64,000 nucleotides of DNA, from positions 51,736,035 to 51,800,034 of the forward strand of contig CM054155.1 in NCBI GenBank assembly GCA_028751875.1. Direction: 5' to 3'. The notes under the pieces were generated by a model. The model had not been told where the DNA came from. It made no database searches and was given only the letters and a program-made list of their open reading frames with translations. Shown piece after piece: positions 1-11,599 of the stretch (its first letter is position 1; each line of letters begins with the position of its first letter). The stretch comes from Rapana venosa (lineage: Eukaryota; Mollusca; Gastropoda; Neogastropoda; Muricidae). The position numbers and the translations under genes are program-made.

Positions 1-1290
1 ATGCCATAATTACCGCACAATCAGCCTCATATGCCACCCAAGCAAGGTCATGCTGCAGATAATATTGAATAGACTGAAGCCACAAGCAGAAACCATCATT
101 GCTGAGGAACAAGCAGGTTTCAGAGCAGGGCGCAGCACAACAGAACAGATATCCAACCTCAGAATACTATGTGAGCGGTACCTTTAACATCAACAAGACA
201 TTTACCATGTATTTATCGATTTTAAGAAGGCATTTGACAGGGTGTGGCATGCAGCTTTGTGGGCAACCATGAATTTGTACAGCATCAATGCAAACCTGAT
301 CAGAGTCATCAAACAGCTGTACAGCGAGGCCACCAGTGCAGTGTACTACAACAACAACATTGGAGAATGGTTTCGAACAACAGTTGGAGTAAGGCAGGGC
401 TGTCTACTCTCACCCACTCTTTTCAACATCTTCCTTGAAAGAATCATGGCTGATGCACTGGAACATCATGAAGGATCAGTCAGCATTGGTGGCAGAACGA
501 TCACAAACCTCCGCTTCGCAGATGACATTGATGGAATAGCAGGATCAGAAAAAGAGCTTGCCAGCCTAACAGAGCACTTGAATAAGGCCTCCAAAACATA
601 CGGCATGGAAATCAGTGCAGAGAAGACCAAACTGATGACTAATAACACCAACAGCATTAGCACTGATATCAGGGTTAATGACCAGAAGCTGGAAACAGTT
701 CAAAGCTTCAGTACCTGGGAGCCATTGTATCAGACCAGGGATCCAAGCCAGAAGTATATGCAGGACGCACAGACAATAACAGCACTGTCAAAACAAAACA
801 CCATCTGGAGAGATAAAAATATCTCACTTACCTCCAAGATCAGACTAATGCGCTCCCTTGTAAATATCCATATTTCTGTATGCCTGTGAATCATGGACCC
901 TGACTGCAGATTTGGAGAGAAGAGTACAGGCGGTGGAGATGAGATGCTTTCGAAGACTCCTTGGCATCTCCTACAAAGACCACATAAGCAACGAAAGCGT
1001 GCATAACAGAATCCAGCAAACCATTGGACCCTATGAGAACCTTCTAACCATCGTGAAAAAGCGTAAACTTAAATGGTATGGGCATGTCACAAGATCCAAA
1101 GACAGTTTTACAAGGCACTGTCCAAGGAGGAAGAAGAAGAGGCAGACCAAGGAAGAGCTGGGAGGATAACATCAGCGAATGGACAGGCCTAGAACTCAAC
1201 AAAACCCTGAGAAAGGCAGAACAGAGAGAGGAATGGAGGGAACTGGTTGTTGAGTCTTTGAGGGTGCCCCCACGGTCGTCAGACTACAGG
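1..1290 (+). pseudogene. RTE-like LINE reverse transcriptase, 3' half, broken
   Basis: The reading frame begins before the window (NYRTISLIC-like start) and runs FRAGRSTTEQ, then RT motif A FIDFKKAFDRV near 216-245, motif B VGVRQGCLLSP near 383, and the catalytic FADD at 515-526. Past residue 150 of the longest open piece (242-889) a one-base deletion near 710-740 breaks the frame before the YLGAIV-type segment. The C-terminal piece (912-1300) has KWYGHV and GGRRRGRPRKSWEDNI, typical of the tail of RTE-like endonuclease/reverse transcriptases. The protein would copy LINE RNA at a nicked target. Frameshifts and an in-frame stop (TAA at about 187) make it inactive as read. The exact clade is my inference from motifs. 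Confidence 0.85.
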
Positions 1291-1312
1291 ACAGATAGAT
1301 AGATAGATAGAA
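1291..1312 (+). repeat. (GATA)n tail of the LINE
   Basis: A short GATA tetranucleotide run directly follows the end of the RT frame. Simple-repeat 3' tails are usual for RTE-like elements, so this probably marks the LINE's 3' end. The second copy has the same run near 29795. Confidence 0.75.
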
Positions 1313-1875
1313 GATTTATGTCTTGTGTGTGCGTGCACACGCGCGCGTGCGTGTGTGTATGTCTGCATGCGTGAGTGATATCTTTCTTCTTGATAAAGAG
1401 TAGATCTGATATGCAGTGTGCGCCTTTCAGCTGATTTTTGGTTTATTTCCGGTAACACCCCAGAAGTCGGAGTGCTGCTACCTCCATAGCAGGCAAAAAC
1501 AGTCTCATACACACACCTCTTCCCATGGGCGAATCTCGTAGCTCTGTCCCATGAATCAAAGAAAAACGTTGCTGTAGCAAAAAAGACATTACTTTCCTTA
1601 GAAACTGGTTTAGCTGTTAATCCAAAGTCTTTCGGATGAAATTATAAACCAAGGCCTTGTGCGCAAATATCTTGGCACACATTAAAAACCTGTTCCGCAT
1701 TCGAAAGAGTAGATATTTTTGTGCTAGTGGGAACGGATGACAAAATTTACAAGTTGCATGCACATGGGGACTAGATGTCATAAAATTTAACGTAAGTACT
1801 TATTTGATTATCCACCGAATAAAAGAATTAAAGAAAAAAAAACAAAATATCCGTCAGGCCATCATTGAAAAGAAA
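1313..1875. other. Non-coding stretch with a SINE-tail fragment
   Basis: GT/GC-rich simple sequence lies at 1320-1370. A fragment at about 1440-1530 contains CACCCCAGAAGTCGGAGTG, resembling the 3' part of the SINE at 1880-2275. The remainder (about 1560-1875) is AT-rich and shows no gene. Confidence 0.5.
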
Positions 1876-1879
1876 TCCT

Positions 1880-2275
1880 GACGGGCTCTGTATCAAAGTG
1901 GCTAAAAACCGTCCGACTTCAATCCCGTGGGTCCATGAAGTCATGGGTTCGAATCTCGGCGTCGGCGTCTGGCGAACGAAAGGTGGGGACTTTTACCATC
2001 TCCCGAGTCGGTTTCAAGCGCAGACCTGCCCGTAGTGCCTAAATTCCCTTCGTGCGTATACACGCGCAGGAGATCAAATATGCACGTTAATTTTAAGACC
2101 CCGTCATTTATGTCAGCGTTTGGTGGGTTACAGGAAACACGAATATACCCAGCATACATCCCCGAAGTCGGAATGCGGCTACCTTCAAGGTGGGCAAAAC
2201 GGTCACATTCGCAAAATCTTGGTGAACCTCGGAGCTCTAGCTGAGGAACAAAAACGGGGAAAAAATCAAAAGAAA
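1880..2275 (+). mobile_element. tRNA-derived SINE
   Basis: A tRNA-like head contains box B-like GGGTTCGAATCTC at about 1945. It is followed by a body with AAGGTGGGGACTTTTACC, CGCAGACCTGCC, CTTCGTGCGTATACACGCG and a 3' region with CCCCGAAGTCGGAATGCGGCT. The order and wording match a SINE type I remember from marine gastropod genomes. It would be transcribed by RNA polymerase III and moved by a partner LINE. It lies on the plus strand, with a noisier copy at 30390-30740 and 3'-end fragments at 1440, 40040 and 45215. The tRNA source and the exact boundaries are not determined. Confidence 0.75.
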
Positions 2276-2289
2276 TCCCCAACCCAGCA

Positions 2290-3510
2290 CCAGATATTCA
2301 TCGTTTTCAGTTGTTTTTTTTAAATATAATTTTCAAATATCTATTCCCGTTTACTTCGTATCTACAGTGCGCTCCCAGATGGTAAAATAAGCTGGATGCT
2401 CCAGGTCTTGTGTAACCCTTCTAGGAAAGAAACATGACCCTCCCTCATGCAATGAGTTGCGTTACATTGGAAGTCAGTTTTTAGTTGATAGCGTGTCGTA
2501 AATTTGCAATAAAAATGTTATTCAATAACAACAAAAGCCAGATTAAAAATTTCGGACAATTCCACGAAAAGCTATTATAAACTGGAACACTAGACTCCAG
2601 GAAGTGACACAATAAAAAATGTGGGAATTTCAGAAGTACGCTTTGAAACTTCAAATTAGGTTGAAGACAAAGTTATATATTGGTGATCAATCAAAATCTA
2701 AAAATCGACAACATGGCCATTATACTTGCTATATGCTATTTACTATCATAATTTCTGCTTATTATTATTATTATTATTATTATTATCATTATTATTATTA
2801 CTATTATTATTATTAGCATTATCATTACCGTTATAAATATTGTAGTTATTATCATTATCATCATCATCATTATTATTATTATTATTATCATTATTATTAT
2901 TATTATTCACTCTTTACCTATCCCATAGTTCTCTAGATTGTAGGGGCACCACTGAAGATTTTGCAACCAGCTTCCTCCACTCCCGTGGTCCTCGGCTTTC
3001 CATAGCAAATTGTTCCACTCTTCATAATAATAATTTTATTAATATAATAATAATAATTATAATAGTAATAATATTACAATAATCATTATCATTATCATCA
3101 TGATTATTATTACTATTATTATTACCATTATTACTACCCATCAAATTCGACAACATGATCCCCGCCTGCCTTAAGGGTTCCTAATGTTTAAAAAAAAAAG
3201 TGGGTCAAGTGCTATGCGACTCATTTCGTGGGGGAAGGGCTACAAAGGTGGGGGGAGGGGGTGTCCATTTCCTTTCGCATTTACATTTTTGTTTTCGGTT
3301 TGGTTTGTTTTGATTTGTTTTGGTCTTCTTGTTATTCCTCATGATGGAAAGTGTCCATGAATACGCCAGCTATCACTATAAAATCCTGGATACTGGCACT
3401 ACTGCGCAGAGCTGAGGACCGAGATGGATGGAGGAGGCTTACCACGGCATCGTCTTTCGTGTCTCCCCCACGACCGCCAAGGTCACGGGTCTGATGATGA
3501 TGATGATCGA
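2290..3510. repeat. Non-coding stretch with (ATT)n/(ATA)n arrays
   Basis: Trinucleotide-rich arrays lie at about 2757-2925 (TAT/ATT with ATC interruptions) and about 3025-3135 (ATA/ATT). Translated as protein they give only poly-Tyr/Ile artefacts. 2290-2750 and 3140-3510 show no gene I can support. Confidence 0.8.
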
Positions 3511-3519
3511 GGATAATGG

Positions 3520-3832
3520 TATAAGCACTCATGAGCTTTTTTACATCCAGTCCCCGTGTGTGTGCAGTTTTGTAAATTTTTTCATACGTCCCCACCGGCA
3601 CACAATGGCCTAGTCTTCCAAAAAGCGGAACGGATTTTAACGTGTACGAAAGATGTTTTGCGTGCGTTGGCACACGGGGCCTTGGTTTATAGTCTCATCC
3701 GAACTTTTGGGGAGAGTGGAGTCTGCACTGATGTTAACTCTAGGGGAAAATATCCCCTTGAACAGGAATCGAACCCGGGTCGTCAGATTGCGAGCGCAAT
3801 GTTCTAACCGCTAGGTTATCCCGTCCTCCTTT
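3520..3832 (-). mobile_element. tRNA-derived SINE (type A)
   Basis: Read on the minus strand, 3832 downward starts with a tRNA-like head: GATAACCTAGCGGTTAGAAC (box A-like) followed by GGGTTCGATTCC (box B). The body runs to about 3520. A clear relative lies at 60282-60600, with the same order of CACTCATG, GATTTTAACGTG, AGTGGAGTC and a reversed box B. The second block copy is at about 31910-32235. It is a non-coding retroposon. Its tail end near 3520 is inferred from alignment with the 60-kb copy. Confidence 0.75.
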
Positions 3833-3865
3833 CGCGCGTGTGTGCGTGCGTGCGTGGATGTGTGT

Positions 3866-3899
3866 GTTTTATTTTATTTTATTTTATTTTATTTTATAC
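3866..3899. repeat. (TTTTA)n pentanucleotide microsatellite
   Basis: Six or so tandem ATTTT units separate the two minus-strand SINEs. This may be the A-rich tail of the SINE at 3900-4285. Confidence 0.85.
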
Positions 3900-4117
3900 C
3901 ACTTTAAGTCACGAGATTTCTCTGCGTAAAATTCGGGCTGCTCTCCCCGGGGAGAGCGCGTCGCCACAAGAGCAGCGCCACCCTTTTTTTTTCTTTTTGG
4001 TCTGCAACTGTATTTGTTTCCCTATCAGAGTGGCTTTTTTCTAAGAATTTTGCCAGGGACAACTCCCTTGTTGCCGTGGGTTCTTTTACGTGCGCTGAAA
4101 ATTTTGTGTAACACACG

Positions 4118-4148
<31 letters not shown>

Positions 4149-4281
4149 TAGCGCCCAGACCACCACTCATGGTCTAATGGATGGGGAAAAATTTCGGGCC
4201 CAAACGGGGTACGAACCGCGCACACACCCGACCCGGACTTTTCGCATTCTAGACAGGCGCGTTACCTCTAGGCCACCGATG

Positions 4282-4285
<4 letters not shown>
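3900..4285 (-). mobile_element. tRNA-derived SINE (type B)
   Basis: On the minus strand the element begins near 4285 with GGTGGCCTAGAGGTAACGCG (box A-like), followed by GCGGTTCGTACCCC (box B-like). It ends near 3900 in the tail region containing GGCGCTGCTCTTGTGGCGAC. The tail module recurs at 60120-60200. This type differs from type A in its head and body. A noisy second copy lies at about 32300-32670. It is non-coding. The open frames seen across it are incidental. Confidence 0.7.
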
Positions 4286-4313
<28 letters not shown>

Positions 4314-4368
4314 TGCGTGCGTGTGTGTGTGTGTGTGTGTGTGTTGTTGTTGTTGTTGTTGTTGTTGC
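4277..4368. repeat. (GT)n/(GTGC)n and (GTT)n microsatellite
   Basis: Alternating GT and GTGC units are followed by about eight GTT units. This is simple sequence at the SINE 5' end. Confidence 0.9.
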
Positions 4369-4369
4369 T

Positions 4370-5990
4370 TCGATTTTACGTCTGTTCACTCAAAGTGATA
4401 TTAGACGATGGGAAGGGGAGGGGAGGGGACATTGATGTTGATGGTTGTGTGCTGTGAAATTGGTATCTGTTGCTAAATATCGTAGGCAGTATACAGAAAA
4501 AGGCTAAGCATATATAACAACAAATTAATACATAAGAAATGCTGATGCGACTTATAACTATAACAAATGTCATATAGGACCGTTCATTTAAGATTTTGTT
4601 AAACGAAATACCAAATTCTTTTTTTTTCATATCTTATCCAAGGATTTTTCAGAAAAAGAAGGCAAGAATGGTTTTAGACTCTTACATTCAAAATTTTTAA
4701 TAATCTAGTAATTTTACCACAAAAACATTTTATGTTGCTATATTTGGGTGAAAAAACATTCTGTTTTATCCAAAAAGTGTGGTTGTTGGTGGGCGTACGT
4801 ACTGCGGGGGCGTCTGCATGTTGTCTGTCGGGTTATGTGGTTTTGTGACTCTTCTCCCCTCTCTCTCTTCTCTCTCTTTTTCCTCCCTCTCTCTCCCCTT
4901 CTCCTCGCTTCCCTTACCTGATAGTCCCCTTTCTATTTTTACTTCCTTCCGTCTGCCCCTTTTTTTTTTGGTTTATGTTTATCTGTCCCTGTTTTTCCCC
5001 TTCCCTCTGCTCTACCTCTTTTCTGCTGACAGCCAGACAGGAAAAGGGAAGAGATAGGGTGGGGAGGATGGAAGGGAACGGGGTTGCCAGATTCTTGATG
5101 GAAAGGGCTCAGACCACAGCCCTGATGCCCGAAACAGGTGAAAAAAAAGAGAAGAGCCCTTAATTACAGGGGGGGGAGGGGGATAAAGGGGAAAGGGTAC
5201 ACACTGCAGGACAGGTGTTTGACGGGGGGAGAGGGGGAGAGAAAAAGAAGAAAAGAGAGAAGAAAGGGGGTCTATTTTTTCTATCTATCTATCTATTTCT
5301 ATCTATCTATCTATCTAAAATCTTTTCTCTCTATATCTATATATTTTTAAACGATATAGATACAAGTATAGATATGAATTATTTTATTTAAAAGGAAAGA
5401 TATAAAAAATTATATATAATATATATACATATATACATATATATATTATTGTAAAATATATCTTACAAAGAGCGAGAGGGGAAGAAGGAAGAGGGAGAGA
5501 AGAGAGAACTGGAACTCGAATATTTTAGGGTATGCCAGGGGCCTTCTTTCCTTGGCCTCATGAATAAATCAAACAGAGAACAGATAGACGAGGGAGAAAG
5601 ATACGGGAAGGGGGAAACAGAACGGAAAAGGGACTCCTCTTGAAATTTGAAAAATATACTTAGAGTTTTAAGTCGCAGCTTTCACCCCCCTTCATAAAAA
5701 AAAAGTAAATCACAAGAATCAATCACCCACCCCCCAATCATTTTTCAAATCATCAATCAGTCACAATTCAATCATTAATCACTTAGTCACATTGATAAAA
5801 GCACAATTTGTGTTTTTTCCTCTCTCTCTCTCTCTCTCTCCACCTCTCCTCTCTCTCTCTCTCTCACTCTCTCTCCTCCTCTCTCCTCTCCCTCCCCTTC
5901 TCCCTCCCCCTTTTAAATTTTTTTATAAATATATAAATTATATAAAATATTTATAAATATATATATATATATATTATATTAAAAATATAT
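4370..5990. other. Non-coding stretch with pyrimidine and AT microsatellites
   Basis: CT-rich sequence lies at 4855-4920, (CTAT)n at 5278-5320, AT-rich repeats at 5340-5460, (CT)n at 5819-5900 and (AT)n at 5920-5990. No gene is visible. Confidence 0.7.
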
Positions 5991-7600
5991 CGCATCACAT
6001 CTTCTTGGGGGAGCCCTTTGGGGAAAACCGAAGGGACGGAAAAGGGGAAAAGCCAAAGGGTTTTTGGGGCGTTTGGATTTTTGGTAAGTGAGGTGGTCCA
6101 CTCCTTGATGTTGGATACCAGTTTGCGTGGTCGTCCCTGCCTCCTTCTCCTCCCACCTTTCCCCTGCGGGTGTCTTTGACAGGCTGTTAGGGGCCTTTTT
6201 TGTGGGGCCCAAAACCCACTTCTTTTCCCTCCGTTTGGCTGAAACAGAAATGGTTCTTTTTTGCCACCAGTGCCTCGATCTGCCCCAACGATCTTTGGTT
6301 TTAGGGTCTTGTAGGTGTTTCAAATCCGCCTAGGCACTTCATTCAAAAGGCTGAATGCGACGTTCTAAATGGGCAGTGAGTGTCCATGTTTAAAACACGT
6401 AAAAGGCAAGGGGAGGGAAGTGCCTTTAGAGCGCCCTTAGTGGGGGTTTTCGGGATTTTTTTGGTTTCTCCCACATTTTCCCCAGCTTAGTCATGGAGGA
6501 GATCCCAACGCAAATCATCTTCACCCTTGTGTGCTGTCCCTTTTTTGGTGATACGTCCAAAGGGTACTTAAAGTTTCCACCCCCTCTTGTCTCGCCACCA
6601 TCTTGAGCGGGGGGAGTGGTCGGTGGGTACTGTTCATAGGATCTTGCTCTTTCCGTCTGATCCCATACCGGGGGGCTTTTGGCTGATGTTTCCAGTCGGG
6701 GTGGATCCTGGAGTTCTCTTCCCTGCGGGCCCCCGAGATCGATATCGTCTGCGAATCAAAGATTGCAAGACTGGCCTTCCCCCCTATTTGATTTTGGGGC
6801 TTGAAGTCAAAAAGGCCTCCGGCATGATGTTCTCCGGGAAAATTTTTAAAAAAACGGGGATACCAAAACCTTTCAACTCCAACTGAAGTAAAAAAAAACT
6901 TTTCTCCCCCCTGGACTCCTTGGGAGCTGTCCCAACCCAAAACGCCTGGAGACTTGAAAACAGGTCCCCGTCGAAGTTATATCTCTCAGTCTTGCCACAG
7001 AGCTTTTTCCACACTCGGTCAAAGGCCTTCTTGAAGTCAATAAAGTTTTTGTAAACTGTAGTTAGTTGGAGTGCTTTCTAGAGCATTCTGATGTTGAAGA
7101 TCCCGGGCATCTCGGGCCGGTCTGAATTTCCTGTTCTTTTTGATAGGATTTTTCGTTGTGGTTTTAGTCTGTCGGGGAAAAGCGAGATAATTTGGGTGGG
7201 GGGCTTATCGATGTTTTCTGAAATTTTTGGATTTTTTTTTTTTTTGGGGAAATGGAAAAAGTAGGGTTTTTAGGTTTTGGGAATGGTTGGATAATGAGGT
7301 TGAATTTGGGGGTGTAGGGGGTTGGGGGGGTGTGGAATTTGGGGATTTTTTAAGGGGTTTAGGTTTTTTTTTAAAAAGTGGGGAATTAGGGGGGGTTTTT
7401 GGGAAAAGGGGGAAGTTGGAGTTGAAGGGGGAAAATTTGGGAAATGAAATGGGTGGGGGAAGAGGTTTTGGAATAAGGAGGTTTTGTGGGGATTGGTTTT
7501 GTAAAGGGGGGGGAGGGGGGTGTTTAAATTTTGGGGAGGTTTAAAGGGTTTTTAAAATCATCCCTTTTTGACCGGGCGTTTTTTCTCCGGCCGGGGTTTT
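5990..7600 (-). pseudogene. RTE-like LINE reverse transcriptase, noisy copy
   Basis: Read on the minus strand from about 7046, RT motif A FIDFKKAFDRVW is clear. NIFLENIMPEAF-like sequence (after motif B) lies near 6850. A C-terminal GGRRRGRQRKL..NIKEW-like segment lies near 6080-6190 in shifting frames. Many G, C, A and T homopolymers are stretched (7220-7560 is almost all G and T), so the frame breaks are likely to be partly sequencing errors. The better-read parts of the second copy (34400-35480) show the same protein. The 5' limit is unclear. Confidence 0.65.
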
Positions 7601-9060
7601 TTTTCCCCCGGCTTTTGCCCTAGTTCGCAAGCCGGATTCTTGGTAAACTTGGGGTTCTTTTTTTTTTTCCCAAGGAGGGCCCGTCCTGTGGCTTTTGGGA
7701 AGTTGGGGGGTTGTGAGATTTGGAGGGGAAAAATTCAATGCGCAAATTGCCCCCCATCCGGTTTTAAAAAAATTTCAGGGACTTGGGGGGCCCTTCAGCT
7801 TTTTTTTTAAGCAAACGGGGGATTTTTTTGGTTTGGGGTTATTGAGAGGGAGGAAGGGGCACTTTGGCGCCAAAGGAAATTCTTTTCTTTCTTTTTATTT
7901 ACTTAAAAGTTTAAATTAACAATTTGGTTTTATCTTTATTTTATCCCCGTTTCTTCTGAGCTTTTTGGGGGGGGGAAAGGGTTTTTCAACAGAAGGTTGT
8001 GCCTTTCTTTCAAATTTAAAATTTAGCACCTTCTTGTTTTCCAAAGCCAAAACGGGATTTCCTTTGGCCTTGGTCTTTCTGGCCGATCTGGTTCCAGTCG
8101 CCCTGGAAAACACGAAAAGTCCTTCTTTGGGTTTATTTGATGAGCTCCCAAAATTGTAAAAGTTGATTCTTTTCCATTTGGTTTTGGTTTAATTTTATTA
8201 TTTTATAATTTGTTAAATAAGTTTTTTGTTTTTCTTAATTAAAAAGCTAAGAACTCAATCGTGGTTTTTTCAGTATTGGCCTGGCCCCTTTTATGAAGGG
8301 GGCAATCACCCTTTTAAAAGAAACCCTGGAGTGTTTAAAACTTAATCTGAAAATGGTCTTTTAATATGTAGACCCATGACAAAAATTTTTAAAAAATTTT
8401 AAAATAAAACTAAAAAAAATTTTGTTTGTTTGATTTTTTTTTAAAGGGTCCATATCTAAAATTTTATCAACACAGTAAAAAAAAAAACAACCTTTTAAAC
8501 CTGGTCAAAAAACAACAAAAAAAATGATCAAATAGCAAATTAAAAAAAAGAAATACAAATTTCAATTAAAAAAAATTTTCTATATTTGTTATTTCCATCT
8601 ACCCAATTTAAACCAGCAACTTAATCCAAAACATGGGGCTGTGTAAACAAAAAAATGAAAACTTTATAGATATCTGGGGCAAATTACATCAATTTAATTA
8701 AATCCCTTTTTCCAAACAGACATCTGAAAGCTTTTTTTAAAAACTTATCGAAAAACTTCTCAAAGCACAAAATACATCCTTTTTTTTCCCAAAACCCTTT
8801 AAAAGACATTTTGATAAAAGAAAATACTAAAATTACTTCAGTGATATTTTTTTTTCCTTTAATGTATAACAAAAGTTCCTTCTTGATCCAACAATTTATC
8901 TTTCTGGACCTTTTTTGTTTATGAATTGAATAGCTAGCTGGTTTCTAATGCACTGCAATTGTAAGCAAAACAACAACAGCTACAACATTTTCAACTATAA
9001 ATTTCCCACAAAAGTTTCCATACAGTATCTGGTAACCAGCATCATAATGTAACAAAACTT
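7600..9060. other. Low-quality then AT-rich stretch without a supported gene
   Basis: 7600-8150 keeps the inflated-homopolymer look and may be the upstream part of the minus-strand LINE, but I could not read domains. 8160-9060 is AT-rich, corresponds to 37100-37850 in the second copy and holds no recognisable gene. Confidence 0.5.
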
Positions 9061-9130
9061 TTTATTTTATTGTTTATCTCAGACACCAACCCACTGACAT
9101 TCCAATGCCAAAGGTAAGCACAACATGGAT
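9060..9130 (-). pseudogene. Possible LINE endonuclease (EEP) N-terminus
   Basis: On the minus strand one frame reads WHWNVSGLVSEINNKIKSF. The second copy reads HWNVRGLVSEIKNKIKSFF near 37845-37905. The WNVxGL start is typical of the apurinic-like endonuclease at the start of LINE ORF2. It follows the ORF1 at 9583-10551 on the same strand, separated by a CT/CA microsatellite, so it may be that element's ORF2 start. The frame stops soon after. Confidence 0.35.
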
Positions 9131-9148
9131 TAAATTAAAATTTTGATT

Positions 9149-9280
<132 letters not shown>

Positions 9281-9582
9281 TATTAGCGTTATCATGATCA
9301 AAACTGGGTTTTTTCACATAATTATATTAGTTTCGTTTTTAGATCGTGTATTTGAATTTGAATGGCCAGAAAACAGGAGCTAATTCACACACTTTACGTG
9401 GGCACTGACATTAGCTGGCAACTTTGACACAGTTACGTGTCAGCAGCCTGTGGGACAAGCCCAGGACAAAATTCAGTGCAGTTTGCACGTGGAGGAGAGG
9501 GGGCAAAATTGAATGCAGGCGGTGACTGATTTTAATTTGTTCCCTCTCATGGGTTTAGTTTTAAAGTAGGCCAGCCAGATTG

Positions 9583-10551
9583 CTAGACGGTATTTGTGGG
9601 ATCTGGACTTTCGTCCAGATAGCGTTTCTCGCCATCAATGATCAGATGATCAAAGACCATGAACGCTCTTTTCCCATCTTTCCTGGCATTCTTCAAATGC
9701 GGAACAAGTTTCCTTCTGATATCACGCACACGTGGAGTGAAGTCTTCTCCAATGAAGACATTGCTTCCACGGAGTTTGCGTTTAGCCTTCAGAATCATCT
9801 CCTTATCCCTGTAGAATGCACATCTCCCTATGATAGGTGAGTTAGGGTTTCTATTTAGACGATGGATCCTGTCAAACTCCATGTCATGACTCAGTCCTAG
9901 TTTGTCAGTCAGTAAGTCTTTGATCAGTTTTTCACAGTCGTCACGAGTTTCATTGTCCTGTCTTGGTATGCCATAGAAAAGGATGTTGTTTCTTTAAGAT
10001 TGCCCCTCCAAGTCATCAGTCTTTAATTCCAGCTTTTCCACTTTTTCACACAATTTTTCGTTTTGTTCTTTCAGTCTTTGGTTTTCCTGTTTCAGTTCAG
10101 TAACAGTCTCTTTCAAGGATGCCATTTCATTCAGAATTCCTGAACATGTCTCTTTGACTTGCCTCACCTCTTCCTTCAGTTCTTTAAACATGGAGGTCAG
10201 CTCCTGCAGGTTTGCTGCGATGTCCTTCAGCGTAGGCTCCCGACTTGTCCTCTTAGGAGATGATGAACCGGAACCAGTACCGGTGTTCAGCTGGGTTTGG
10301 CGCAGACTGTCCTTCCTTCCACTGGGGCCAGGTCCAGGGTTCAGCTCAACATCGCCACACCGATACAGAAAAACGCCTAGGTATAAATAGGCGAGGAGCA
10401 AACCTACGGTAACACCGTCATGCAGCCTGCCCAACTTCAATGTCCGAATATACAATGATTTTCTCAACATTGCACGTCGAGACATGAATGCAATGAAGGT
10501 GGCCACAAAGCAGCCACACATGGGCCTGAAACTTAAAGCCACCTCTGGCAT
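9583..10551 (-). pseudogene. LINE ORF1 protein with N-terminal 2A motif; one in-frame stop
   Basis: From the first ATG (10551) the protein has three parts. The first is a short hydrophobic N-terminus (LLLAYLYLGVFLYR) ending in CGDVELNPGP. The second is a Ser/Thr-rich linker and a coiled coil with heptad-like KELKEEVRQVKE and LKQENQRLKEQNEKL. The third is a C-terminal domain with DRIHRLNRNP, PIIGRC and FIGEDFTPRVRDIRRKLVP, like the L1-type ORF1 RNA-binding C-terminal domain. ORF1 proteins of this type coat LINE RNA and act as nucleic-acid chaperones. A single TAA (9994-9996) interrupts an otherwise continuous frame, because RNNILFYGIP follows in the same frame. The open frame also extends upstream of the ATG without another ATG. 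The clade (CR1, Crack or L1-like) is uncertain. Confidence 0.85.
10330..10359 (-). other. 2A-type ribosome-skipping motif (CGDVELNPGP)
   Basis: The codons encode CGDVELNPGP, matching the D(V/I)ExNPGP consensus of 2A peptides. These make the ribosome skip the bond between the final Gly and Pro. Skipping would release an N-terminal peptide of about 73 residues from the ORF1 body. 2A-like sequences are known at the N-terminus of ORF1 in some non-LTR retrotransposons. Activity here is inferred. Confidence 0.85.
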
Positions 10552-10671
10552 GATGTCTTCTAGTCCCCTCACAGTCTCAGGCAAAGGCACAGGAACGCAA
10601 AATTTACCCTTGAATGCGGAGCTTCATTCAACAGCTGTTTACATATCAGCTACCGGAAACGTCCCCCATAT

Positions 10672-10688
10672 AGAGAGAGAGAGAGAGT

Positions 10689-10734
<46 letters not shown>

Positions 10735-10740
10735 CTCTCT
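10672..10740. repeat. (GA)n microsatellite
   Basis: A long GA run flanks the ORF1 5' side, with a shorter interrupted version at 39460-39520. Confidence 0.95.
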
Positions 10741-11000
10741 CTTTCTTTTGTTCTTCTTCATTTTTCGTTTCCATTTACGTATTTTCTTTCTTTTTTCCCT
10801 CTTCGTTCCCTCACAACCTTCGCCTCCACCCTTATTCACTCCCCCAGCTGTTAAAAGAATCGAGGTGATTCATCACTTTTCGTTTTGGACAGCAGCATTC
10901 ACGACCGCCGTACTACCACTTACATTTATCAGGTCTGAAAGCCTATCTCACCCCCCAGTGCCAATGCCGGGAACTCTTAACCGACCCCCAAAAAAATTGC

Positions 11001-11500
11001 NNNNNNNNNNNNNNNNNNNNNNNNNNNNNNNNNNNNNNNNNNNNNNNNNNNNNNNNNNNNNNNNNNNNNNNNNNNNNNNNNNNNNNNNNNNNNNNNNNNN
11101 NNNNNNNNNNNNNNNNNNNNNNNNNNNNNNNNNNNNNNNNNNNNNNNNNNNNNNNNNNNNNNNNNNNNNNNNNNNNNNNNNNNNNNNNNNNNNNNNNNNN
11201 NNNNNNNNNNNNNNNNNNNNNNNNNNNNNNNNNNNNNNNNNNNNNNNNNNNNNNNNNNNNNNNNNNNNNNNNNNNNNNNNNNNNNNNNNNNNNNNNNNNN
11301 NNNNNNNNNNNNNNNNNNNNNNNNNNNNNNNNNNNNNNNNNNNNNNNNNNNNNNNNNNNNNNNNNNNNNNNNNNNNNNNNNNNNNNNNNNNNNNNNNNNN
11401 NNNNNNNNNNNNNNNNNNNNNNNNNNNNNNNNNNNNNNNNNNNNNNNNNNNNNNNNNNNNNNNNNNNNNNNNNNNNNNNNNNNNNNNNNNNNNNNNNNNN
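11001..11500. other. Assembly gap of exactly 500 N
   Basis: A round-number N run joins two contigs. The left contig ends inside the duplicated block. Its last bases are a noisy version of 39760-39785. Confidence 0.98.
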
Positions 11501-11599
11501 AAATTTCAGTCTGAGCCTTTTTTTTTTCCGGTGGGTTAAAGTTTAGCTTGTTTTACCCTTTCTATCATTTCTTGATTTTGAGCTTTTCTAACTCAGTTT

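Noticed and set aside
3770..3832. Functional tRNA gene
   Set aside because: Box A and B are present, but no full cloverleaf is evident and the segment recurs at 60 kb with a shared non-tRNA body, so it is a SINE head.
4779..5057. Leu/Ser-rich secreted or membrane protein
   Set aside because: Coding over CT-rich simple sequence. Not preserved in the second block copy.
10691..11539. 282-residue open frame across the gap
   Set aside because: Most of its length is N. The start is GA-repeat coding.
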